This document shows, in pieces, positions 6,925-13,769 of a stretch of DNA of 21,670 nt. This DNA comes from JAIEPT01 sp038217425 (lineage in GTDB: Bacteria > Planctomycetota > Planctomycetia > Gemmatales > Gemmataceae). Under the pieces are notes generated by a model. That model did not search any database. It saw nothing but the letters and a program-made list of their open reading frames with translations, and was not told where the DNA came from. Each line of letters opens with the position of its first letter. Within the stretch, counting starts at the first letter, position 1. The stretch spans positions 1 through 21,670 of the forward strand of contig JBBQPM010000114.1 of NCBI GenBank assembly GCA_038217425.1, read 5' to 3'. The position numbers were made by a program, and so were the translations under genes.

Positions 6925-8367
6925 ATGAGTTCGCACGCTCACCCGCATGCATTTGGCGACTTTCACTCGGAAAAGCCCGATGGCCTGATGCTGCACAGTC
7001 GACGCAATTTCATGAAGGTTGGCCTTCAAGGGATCGCCGGACTCAGCGTCCCCATGCTACTGCGTCAACGAAGCGAGGCGGTCGCGGCAGGAAGGCCGAG
7101 CGCTCGGAAGAAGAGCGTCATCCTCTTGTGGATGGCAGGCGGACCAAGCCACATCGATACCTGGGACCCGAAGCCTGATCGCCCGCTGCAAAATCGCGGG
7201 CCGTTCGGCGTCATCAACACCCGCGTGCCGGGCGTGATTCTCTGCGAACATCTCCCCAAGCAAGCGGCGATGTTCGATAAATTCACCGTCATTCGTTCCG
7301 TCGATGCCCAGTTCAGCAATCATGAACCGAACAAGGTCTTTCAGACCGGCAACCTGCGCGCCGAGACCCGCACCAATCCTGAAGCGGTTCACTACCCCGC
7401 GATCGGCTCGGTCGTTGCCAAGCATCATGGCCCGAACGATCCCGCGATGCCGGCCTACGTCGCTTTCACCAAGGGACGCTCGCATATTGCCTTTTCAGGC
7501 TATCTGGGCCGGCAATACGATCCGTTTCTCGGCGCCGACGCCAGTCGCTTGCCGGTGGTCGATCTCGTCGGCAACGACACCGGCGTCATGTCGCAGGCGA
7601 ATCTTTTCAACCTACCGACCGGTTTGACTCACGCCACGATTCACGAGCGCAGGCGCCTCATGGAGCGCTTCGACTCGCTTCGGAGTCAGTTCGACCACTC
7701 GGGCAACATGGACGCCATGGATCGATACCATCAACAGGCGATCGATTTGCTCGTCGGCCAAAAGGCGCGTGATGCATTCGATTTGTCGAGGGAGCCGGCC
7801 GCGATTCGCAATCGCTACGGCAAGAATGTTTGGTGTCAACAAGCGCTGCTGGCGCGGCGCATCGTCGAAGCCGGCGCGAGCTTCGTCACCATCGATTTGA
7901 GCTATCACACCGCCTCGGGCACCTGGGACACGCACGGCGACAACATTCCCCCTTACGGCGGCATCAAGAATGGGTTGGGTCCGCTCTTACCTCTGTTCGA
8001 TCATCTTCTCTCGACTCTCGTAAGCGATCTCGACCAGCGCGGCATGCTCGAGGATGTGCTCGTGATTGCCATGGGCGAGTTTGGCCGAACGCCGTTGATT
8101 GGAACGCAGGACAGCACCGATGGCCGAAACCATTGGCCCGTGGTGATGTCGATGACGCTCGCCGGGGGATCGTTTCAGCACGGCCAAGTGATCGGCGCCA
8201 CCGAGCGCGACGGCGGCCACATCAAGGCGAGGGCGGTCACGCCTGGGGATCTCGCGGCGACGATCTACTATCACATGGGAGTTCCGGTCGACACGCACTA
8301 TCTGGACCCGACGGGCCGACCGCGGCCGGTCGTCGAGAATGGCGCCCCGCTCCGCGAGTTGATGTAA
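6925..8367 (+). CDS. DUF1501 family protein with Tat signal
   Basis: The 480-residue product carries a twin-arginine export motif S26-R-R-N-F-M-K followed by a hydrophobic stretch (GLQGIAGLSVPMLL). The DUF1501 body (alkaline-phosphatase/sulfatase-like fold) includes LLWMAGGPSHIDTWDPKP, HLPKQA, IRSVD, the HYPAIGS region, WDTHGDN and MGEFGRTP. Such proteins are very numerous in planctomycetes, usually next to cytochrome-domain DUF1549/DUF1553 partners. Here the partner is absent and the next gene is a secreted transglutaminase-fold protein 36 nt downstream, so the two are probably cotranscribed. Substrate and reaction are unknown. ATG 6925 is preferred; an ATG at 6988 directly before the Tat motif is also possible. 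Confidence 0.9.
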   Translation: MSSHAHPHAFGDFHSEKPDGLMLHSRRNFMKVGLQGIAGLSVPMLLRQRSEAVAAGRPSARKKSVILLWMAGGPSHIDTWDPKPDRPLQNRGPFGVINTRVPGVILCEHLPKQAAMFDKFTVIRSVDAQFSNHEPNKVFQTGNLRAETRTNPEAVHYPAIGSVVAKHHGPNDPAMPAYVAFTKGRSHIAFSGYLGRQYDPFLGADASRLPVVDLVGNDTGVMSQANLFNLPTGLTHATIHERRRLMERFDSLRSQFDHSGNMDAMDRYHQQAIDLLVGQKARDAFDLSREPAAIRNRYGKNVWCQQALLARRIVEAGASFVTIDLSYHTASGTWDTHGDNIPPYGGIKNGLGPLLPLFDHLLSTLVSDLDQRGMLEDVLVIAMGEFGRTPLIGTQDSTDGRNHWPVVMSMTLAGGSFQHGQVIGATERDGGHIKARAVTPGDLAATIYYHMGVPVDTHYLDPTGRPRPVVENGAPLRELM

Positions 8368-8403
8368 TTAAATTACGTAGGCTTACTCACCGGAGCCTGT
8401 TCC

Positions 8404-10326
8404 ATGACTGCATCGCGTCTTCATCTCGCGTGCCTTGCACTTGCTCTCCTCACAGCGCCCGCCGGGGCCGATGTCGGCGATGCGCAGCTCAAGACCGATC
8501 ATCCGTGGTATCCCGGCGAACTTTCGTGCTCGACCTTCGAGCGCCTCTTCGCCACGCAGGCCGAACTGTACCAACGCGTCGCCGGCACGCTCCCCAAGAC
8601 CGACGAGCAAAAGGCTCTCGCGTCGTTGCTCTGGCGCAATTCGCACTACTGGCACGGCGAAGAGGGCCCCGAGGATCTCTGGGGCAAAGGCTTCAAGACC
8701 AACGCCGATTCGCGCACGCGCGAATACTGGACCGGACTCTTCGCCCACGGTTTCGGCCTGTGCGGAACCACACATTCCCAGTATGTCGCCGAAATGCACG
8801 CCCTCTTGGGACACAACCGAGGCCGAGGCGTCGGCGTCGAGGGGCACAATTCCTTTGAAGTAATGCTCACAGGGGGCCTCTACGGCGCCGGCAAATGGGT
8901 TCTGCTCGATCACGATCAATCGACCGTCGTCTTCAATCGCGAGGGAACCTCCCTCCTATCGATGCGTGAGATCGCCAAGGATTGGAAAAAGCTCACCAGC
9001 CGATCCTTCGAACCGCAGCGCCAAAACGGCTGGCTGGTGTGCGGTCTGCATCCGGGCGATGCGGGGACCTACGCTTCCTACAACGTGGCGGAATATATGG
9101 CGGGTTACGCGGGCCCGCCTCCGATCGTCCGCCTGCGCCGCGGCGAGACGCTGCGCCGCTACCTGCAACCGGGCCTCGAAGATGGCAAGACGTTCGTCTT
9201 CTGGGGACGCAACTACAATACGGCGGGCGTCCCCGGACCGGAGCGCTCGCACACCTGGGTCAACCAGCCTGACAAAATGCACGGTTCCAGGAACGGCGCC
9301 GGCTACAAGCCCGGCCAGGCGCGATTCGCGAATGCCGTTTACGTCTATCGTCCCAACTTCAAAACTGGCGGCTACAAGGAAGGCGTGATCGCCGAGAACC
9401 ATGAGCAAGTGACGTTCGAGTTCTATACGCCGTTCATCATCGCCGCGACGCCGCCGAATACGAAGCCGTGGGGCGTTTTTGACGACGGATGCAAAAACGG
9501 TCTCGTGCTCCGCGGGCAGGCCAAGTGCGGCGTCGCCGTCTCAGTGGATCAAGGGCTCACCTGGACCGACGTGGGGACGTTCGTCGATGGCCTGGACGTC
9601 ACGGATTTGGTCAAAGGCCGGCGTCAGTATTGGCTGCGGTTAAAGACCAATCCCAAAAGTCTCGCCGATGCCGGACTGACAATAACGACGGTGTGCCAGG
9701 CCAACGCGTCGATCATGCCGCACCTCAAGGACGGCGGCACGGAGGTAACCTTCGCCGCTTCGGGAAAAGCTGTCGTATCGGCAGGTCCCAATTTACCCCA
9801 GGCTCAAGCGCACGTCGTAGATGGCCAATTCGGTTCGCCGAAGGTGACGCTGGAGTTGGAGACGCCTCGCGGCGAGAAGGCTGTCATGCTCTACGCAGCG
9901 GGCCATGTGGCGTCGAGCAATCCGCCTCGCCCCGAGATTCAATATTTCATCGAAGCGTCGATCGACGGCGGCAAAACCTGGATGCCGATGGTCCAGGACT
10001 GGAAGATCTCGCGCCGCGGCGATGAACCCAAGGACTTTTGGTCGCAAAGCATGTGCTGGAGTTCGATGGACTTGGCTGGCAAGGATGCAGCCAAGATCCA
10101 GGTTCGCTTCCGCAATACCGGCGGCAAGATCTACCAGCGTGCGGAGGCGCATCTCGCCTATCGCACGCCGTCGCTCGATGCGACAAAGGTGACGTTCGCA
10201 TGGACCGACCAGGGAGGAGCGCAGCGAGCGACGCATATGTTTACGCCCGGTGCGCCGACGTGGCAGGTGCCGACCGGGCGTCAGGTGAAGACCCAGTGGG
10301 TGGAAATGGAACCTGCCGCGAGATGA
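8404..10326 (+). CDS. Secreted transglutaminase-like protein with two Asp-boxes
   Basis: The protein has 640 residues with a signal peptide (about residues 1-22, cleavage near AGA-DV). Residues 110-175 match the Cys-His-Asp core of the transglutaminase-like superfamily: C120 in GFGLCGTTHSQY, H148 in GHNSFEV and D169 in KWVLLDHD, with the typical spacing. The downstream half contains two Asp-box motifs, SVDQGLTW (380-387) and SIDGGKTW (519-526), which form beta-hairpins in sialidase- or BNR-type propellers and in carbohydrate-binding sandwiches. The protein is likely exported to the periplasm or cell surface and could cleave or crosslink amide bonds in a wall or extracellular polymer; this is inference. 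I know no named family for the whole chain. It follows the DUF1501 gene closely and probably shares its promoter. Confidence 0.75.
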   Translation: MTASRLHLACLALALLTAPAGADVGDAQLKTDHPWYPGELSCSTFERLFATQAELYQRVAGTLPKTDEQKALASLLWRNSHYWHGEEGPEDLWGKGFKTNADSRTREYWTGLFAHGFGLCGTTHSQYVAEMHALLGHNRGRGVGVEGHNSFEVMLTGGLYGAGKWVLLDHDQSTVVFNREGTSLLSMREIAKDWKKLTSRSFEPQRQNGWLVCGLHPGDAGTYASYNVAEYMAGYAGPPPIVRLRRGETLRRYLQPGLEDGKTFVFWGRNYNTAGVPGPERSHTWVNQPDKMHGSRNGAGYKPGQARFANAVYVYRPNFKTGGYKEGVIAENHEQVTFEFYTPFIIAATPPNTKPWGVFDDGCKNGLVLRGQAKCGVAVSVDQGLTWTDVGTFVDGLDVTDLVKGRRQYWLRLKTNPKSLADAGLTITTVCQANASIMPHLKDGGTEVTFAASGKAVVSAGPNLPQAQAHVVDGQFGSPKVTLELETPRGEKAVMLYAAGHVASSNPPRPEIQYFIEASIDGGKTWMPMVQDWKISRRGDEPKDFWSQSMCWSSMDLAGKDAAKIQVRFRNTGGKIYQRAEAHLAYRTPSLDATKVTFAWTDQGGAQRATHMFTPGAPTWQVPTGRQVKTQWVEMEPAAR

Positions 10327-10444
10327 AGACGTTTCAAGTTACGAGACGCGCAGGAGATCGCCTCAGTCCAGAAACGAAAGGTCTCTGCGAGAGTATTGAA
10401 CTGACAACTCCGGAAGAAGGTCTCGAGCCGCTGATAGAATTTGT

Positions 10445-10640
10445 CTCCCCGAAATACCGCCATCGCCCTATTCGCAGCACTCCCTGGTCGACGCCGTCGA
10501 GCAACATCGCAAGTGCCTTCTTCAAGCCGCTTGTAAACGATGACGTAGCCGTCGTCGTCCCAGACCAGCACCTTGACGCGATCGCTGTGGCGGTTGCGAA
10601 ATACGAGGACGTGGCCACATAGGGGTTCGTCCTTGAGATG
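10445..10640 (-). pseudogene. IS66-family orf2 (TnpB) fragment, frameshifted
   Basis: Read on the minus strand, 10640-10512 gives HLKDEPLCGHVLVFRNR, then VKVLVWDDDGY and YKRLEEGT, which matches the core of IS66 orf2 (normally DPFSGxLFVFRNRR... WDRDGYxLxYKRLExG). At about 10512-10519 the match moves to another frame, where LAMLLDGVDQG and RIGRWRYF match the C-terminal end of the same protein (LALLLEGID type). The N-terminal part and the large transposase tnpC are missing, as are visible terminal repeats. This is therefore the relic of an old IS66 insertion between the secreted-protein unit and the zinc operon. The rest of 10327-10775 shows no other gene. Confidence 0.7.
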
Positions 10641-10775
10641 CTGCCACGCGCACCACGCATCCCCCCGCCAACACCGCTTCCAATCCCGCCGCGGGATCGG
10701 CTGCGCTTCGCTGCCCAGCGTCGTCAGCAATCACCGGCGCCGCTTGTGGCCAGAATCGCGAAAGAAATTCTGGGC

Positions 10776-10803
10776 TTGAATTGTGTCGAAAATCAATTAT
10801 GCT
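10776..10803 (+). promoter_or_regulatory. Candidate promoter and operator of the zinc-sensor operon
   Basis: TTGAAT (10776-10781) and TATGCT (10798-10803) are 16 nt apart. Inside this region AATTG (10779-10783) and CAATT (10794-10798) form an inverted repeat, and GCTATT (10801-10806) pairs with AATAGC (10821-10826). SmtB-type repressors bind imperfect A/T-rich inverted repeats over the promoter, so either could be the operator. Both are tentative. Confidence 0.45.
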
Positions 10804-10842
10804 ATTTTAAAGAATCGTCGAATAGCGAAATAGAGGTGCCCC

Positions 10843-11223
10843 TTGAAGGAACCGAAGCCAGAATGCGGACCAGGCGATCATAAGCATTCCGCCAAGGCGA
10901 TTCCTTCCGCTTCGCTGGAGCGAGCCGCCCAGCTGTTTCGAGCGATGGCGGATGCATCACGGCTGCGGATTCTGGATTTGCTGAAGAACGGCGAATTCTG
11001 CGTCACTGAAATCGCGGCGGTGGGTAAGGAGAAGTTTTCGACCGTCTCACAACGGCTCCGAATTTTACGCAGTGAAGGATTGATCGTGAGGCGACGCGAC
11101 GGCAACCACATTTATTACGCTCTTGCGGATCGGCATGTTGCCGATCTGATTTCGAACGCGATGGCGCACGCAGCGGAACTCAATGCGGCGCCAGCGCCTG
11201 ATCCCCAAGAAGGAGAAGATTGA
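10843..11223 (+). CDS. ArsR/SmtB-family zinc-responsive repressor
   Basis: The gene product is a 126-residue winged-helix regulator. Residues 25-95 form the ArsR core: LFRAMADASRLRILDLL, the helix-turn-helix FSTVSQRLRILRSEGLI and the wing VRRRDGNHIYYAL. The C-terminal helix carries D96-x-H98-x10-H109-x2-E112, which is exactly the alpha-5 zinc site of SmtB/CzrA sensors. C53 in EFCVTEI corresponds to the alpha-3 Cys of SmtB (ELCVGDL). The N-terminus adds ECGPGDHKH, which may also bind metal. By homology it represses its own operon and releases DNA when zinc or a similar ion binds. The start is a TTG preceded by GAGGTG 4 nt upstream. Its stop overlaps the region of the next gene's ribosome site, so the two genes are an operon. 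Neighbouring genes include no metal transporter. Confidence 0.88.
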   Translation: MKEPKPECGPGDHKHSAKAIPSASLERAAQLFRAMADASRLRILDLLKNGEFCVTEIAAVGKEKFSTVSQRLRILRSEGLIVRRRDGNHIYYALADRHVADLISNAMAHAAELNAAPAPDPQEGED

Positions 11224-11225
11224 AC

Positions 11226-11567
11226 ATGGGAAACCACCACGAAGGCCACACCCACAAACACGGTCCTGATTGCGGGCACACCGGGATCCTACACGAGGGC
11301 CACATCGATTATCTCCACGACGGCCATCTTCACAACCAGAACGGCGGCGCCGTGGAAGAACATTCGCTTCCGGTCAACGCGACGAATCCGGCTTCTTGTA
11401 CTCCGAGCCATGCTTGCGAAGCCCACGATAAGAGTCACAAGCACGGCGCCGATTGCGGCCACGCGGCCGTTCCTCACGGCGACCACGTGGACTACATCGT
11501 GAACGGTCACCTTCACCATCCGCATGGCGACCATTGCGACAATCATGGACCGGTTCAAAAAGTCTAG
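11226..11567 (+). CDS. His-rich metal-binding protein with duplicated module
   Basis: This encodes 113 residues, of which 25 are His and 5 are Cys. Two copies of a module of about 28 residues are visible: HKHGPDCGHTG followed by HEGHIDYLHDGHLH (residues 10-36), and HKHGADCGHAA followed by HGDHVDYIVNGHLH (71-97). The copies are joined by a low-complexity linker with C58 and C64. No signal peptide is present, so it should be cytosolic. Together with the zinc sensor just upstream this suggests a zinc (or nickel/copper) buffer or chaperone induced by excess metal; the role is inferred. AGGAG is 10 nt before ATG 11226; a TTG at 11220 that overlaps the repressor stop is an alternative start. A terminator follows 10 nt after the stop. 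Confidence 0.82.
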   Translation: MGNHHEGHTHKHGPDCGHTGILHEGHIDYLHDGHLHNQNGGAVEEHSLPVNATNPASCTPSHACEAHDKSHKHGADCGHAAVPHGDHVDYIVNGHLHHPHGDHCDNHGPVQKV

Positions 11568-11577
11568 ATGGAACTCA

Positions 11578-11610
11578 GTCGAGCCAAACCGTTGGCTCGA
11601 CTTTATTGTT
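11578..11610 (+). terminator. Intrinsic terminator of the zinc operon
   Basis: A 10-bp perfect stem (GTCGAGCCAA with TTGGCTCGAC) and an ACCG loop are followed by TTTATTGTT. It starts 10 nt after the His-rich gene. Its position between that gene and the converging minus-strand SSP411-like gene fits a true transcript end. Confidence 0.88.
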
Positions 11611-11687
11611 TCGACGGATGCTGAGATCATGGCGGAGACGCGTCCCCAGCGACCTCGACCCCCAGGGATTAGCGGCACGGCGATCGT

Positions 11688-13631
11688 CTATTTCTCTAAA
11701 AAGCGATCCAGCGCCAGCGCCATCGTCGTCATGCCGCTCCCCTGCGTCTTGAGCGAGGTTCCGAACGCCTGCAGCGTGCGCTCGGCCTCGCGGCGATACT
11801 TTTCGTCGCCGGTGAGTTTCGCCAGACGGACGAGGTTGAGCGCCGCCACGCTGTTGCCGGAAGGTTGGGCGCCGTCGTACTGGTCTTTGGCGCGGGCGAA
11901 GAGCTTCTCGTGATCGTTGGCGGTGAAGTAGAATCCCCCCGCCTTGTCGTCGCCGTGGAAGCGGATCATCGTGTCGGTGAGCGACTTCGCCTCGTCGAGC
12001 CATCGCTGCTCCTTGCTGGCTTCGTGCAACGTGATCAAGCCATGCACAAGGAATGCATAGTCTTCCAGATACCCGGGGACCGCCGCCTTTGCGGGTTGAC
12101 CCGGAGCGGCGCCGAAGGTTCGCAGCAGTCGGCCCTCCTTCGTCTTCTGCTGCCTGAGCACAAACTCGGCGGCCTTCTTGGCCAGTTCCACGTGTTTGGG
12201 TTCCTTGAGATCGATGCCTGCTTGGGCGAACCCGGCGATCATCTGCCCACTCCAGGCCGTCAGCGCGATCTTGTTGAGCAGCGGTTGATCGCGCTGGTTG
12301 CGTTTCGCCAGCAATTTGCCTTGCACCTGGGCGAAACGCGTAGCGAACTCGTCCTCGGACATCTTGAGTTCCGCCGCTAGCTCGGGCCTCGGTTTGCGCG
12401 GCTTGAGGATGACGTACTTCTCCTCGAAGTTCAGTTTGCCGTTTTCCGTCAACACGTCCCGCACGAACGCCAGATCCTCTTTCGCGGGGAGTGCGTCGGC
12501 CAACTCCTGCGCCGTCCAGACGTAGCTTCGGCCTTCCTCGTGATGGGTTTCCGCGTCCTGCGAAGAGTAGATCGCTCCCTCGGGCGACATCATGTCTCGG
12601 CGAACGTACTCGATCGTCTCCTCGACGATTCGGCGATAGAGCGGATTCTTCGTGTGCGCGAAGGCCTTGCTGTAGGTCTCGACGAGCTGGGCGTTGTCGT
12701 AGAGCATTTTCTCGAAGTGGGGGACGGTCCAAGTTCGCTCGGTGCTGTAGCGGTGGAAGCCGCCGGCGAGATGGTCGTAGATGCCGCCGCCTGCCATGCG
12801 GTCGAGGGTGAGGGTGACGAGTTTGAGGAGCTTCTCGTTGCCGGGCCTTTTTGACTGGGCGAGCAGGTAGTCGAGCTTGCAAGGCGTGGGGAACTTGGCG
12901 CCCTTGAACTGCCGAATCGGGCTGCCGAAGCCGCCGAACTCGGGATCGAAGGTTTCGCTGAGTTCTTCGTTAATGCCGTCGAGGATGTCGCGCTTGAGCC
13001 CGCCGATGAGTCGGCCGAACATTCCCTGGTCGAGAATGCCGAGAGTCGCCTTGGCGGCAGCTTCCGCCTGCTTTTCGAATTGCTTGGGATCCTCCTTGTA
13101 CGCATCGCGGACGATCTTGAGGATGGTGAGGAATCCCGGCGACTTCTGCCCCTCGACCTCGCGATCCTCCCGGGGCCAGTAGGTGCCGCCGACGATCGGT
13201 CTGCCATCGGGGAGCAGGAACATCGACATCGGCCAGCCGGTGTTGCCGCGCATGGTTTGCAGCGCGGTCATGTAGATGTTGTCGATGTCGGGACGTTCTT
13301 CGCGGTCGACCTTGATGCACACAAACGAATCATTGAGCACCTTGGCGACTGCGGGATGGTTGAACGATTCGCGTTCCATCACGTGACACCAGTAGCAGGA
13401 GCTGTAGCCGACGGACAGAAAGACGACCTTGCCTTCCTTCTTGGCCTTGGCGAACGCTTCTGCGCCCCAGGGGAACCAGTCGGTCGGGTTATGGGCGTGC
13501 ATGAGCAAATACGGGCTCGTCTCCTTGCCGAGGCGATTGACGTGCTTGGCCTTTTTATCTTTGGGTCCGTCCGCCTGGCTGAAGCCAAGGAGGGGTAGCA
13601 GCAGGATCGAGAACAAGATGAGCGTGCGCAT
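11688..13631 (-). CDS. Secreted thioredoxin-domain protein, SSP411/DUF255 (YyaL) family
   Basis: The product is a 647-residue protein with a signal peptide (MRTLILFSILLLPLLGFSQA). The N-terminal thioredoxin-like domain contains NPTDWFPWG and the redox motif C79-Y-W-C82 in SSCYWCHVMERESF (most relatives have CHWC), then VKVDREERPDID-type residues (IKVDREERPDID) and GWPMSMFLLPDG. The remainder is an (alpha/alpha)6-barrel similar to glycosidase or epimerase folds: GGIYDHLAGGFHRYSTE, WTVPHFEKMLYDNAQL, SSQDAETHHEEGRSYVWT, ALTAWSGQMI and QPSGNSVAALNL. Human SPATA20 and Bacillus YyaL belong here; their reaction is not established. ATG 13631 is chosen because CGGAG lies 6 nt upstream and the signal peptide begins there. 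A frame extension to 13742 runs through the repeat and is not real. Confidence 0.9.
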   Translation of the reverse strand: MRTLILFSILLLPLLGFSQADGPKDKKAKHVNRLGKETSPYLLMHAHNPTDWFPWGAEAFAKAKKEGKVVFLSVGYSSCYWCHVMERESFNHPAVAKVLNDSFVCIKVDREERPDIDNIYMTALQTMRGNTGWPMSMFLLPDGRPIVGGTYWPREDREVEGQKSPGFLTILKIVRDAYKEDPKQFEKQAEAAAKATLGILDQGMFGRLIGGLKRDILDGINEELSETFDPEFGGFGSPIRQFKGAKFPTPCKLDYLLAQSKRPGNEKLLKLVTLTLDRMAGGGIYDHLAGGFHRYSTERTWTVPHFEKMLYDNAQLVETYSKAFAHTKNPLYRRIVEETIEYVRRDMMSPEGAIYSSQDAETHHEEGRSYVWTAQELADALPAKEDLAFVRDVLTENGKLNFEEKYVILKPRKPRPELAAELKMSEDEFATRFAQVQGKLLAKRNQRDQPLLNKIALTAWSGQMIAGFAQAGIDLKEPKHVELAKKAAEFVLRQQKTKEGRLLRTFGAAPGQPAKAAVPGYLEDYAFLVHGLITLHEASKEQRWLDEAKSLTDTMIRFHGDDKAGGFYFTANDHEKLFARAKDQYDGAQPSGNSVAALNLVRLAKLTGDEKYRREAERTLQAFGTSLKTQGSGMTTMALALDRFLEK

Positions 13632-13662
13632 GCAATACTCCGAATAAACGATGCGTTCGGGC

Positions 13663-13740
13663 GAAAGCCCAGGGATGGCTATCCCTGGGGAACCCTGCAA
13701 CCGCCGCGGGTGTCCCAGGGATAGCCATCCCTGGGCTTTC
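13663..13740. repeat. Bipartite palindromic repeat (BIME/REP-like), second family
   Basis: Two 27-nt arms, 13663-13689 and 13714-13740, are perfect reverse complements, separated by 24 nt. Each arm is itself palindromic: CCCAGGGAT and ATCCCTGGG around a 4-nt core. The element fills the gap between two minus-strand genes and is in the leader of the SSP411-like gene. It has the same layout as the repeat at the start of the window but an unrelated sequence. Confidence 0.85.
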
Positions 13741-13769
13741 AACTTCGCGAGGTTAGTTTAGTGGCGCCG

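Noticed and set aside
10573..10883. Small plus-strand open frames before the zinc repressor
   Set aside because: They are shadows of the IS66 remnant and of the repressor leader, without ribosome sites or recognisable features.
11575..12882. Long minus-strand open frame of 435 codons overlapping the SSP411-like gene
   Set aside because: It is Arg/Pro-rich low-complexity translation of another frame of a well-supported gene.
13376..13403. Possible selenocysteine in the thioredoxin motif of the SSP411-like protein
   Set aside because: The motif reads Cys-Tyr-Trp-Cys with ordinary Cys codons; there is no in-frame UGA.
13632..13742. N-terminal extension of the SSP411-like protein
   Set aside because: It would translate the palindromic repeat; the signal peptide and ribosome site define the start at 13631.
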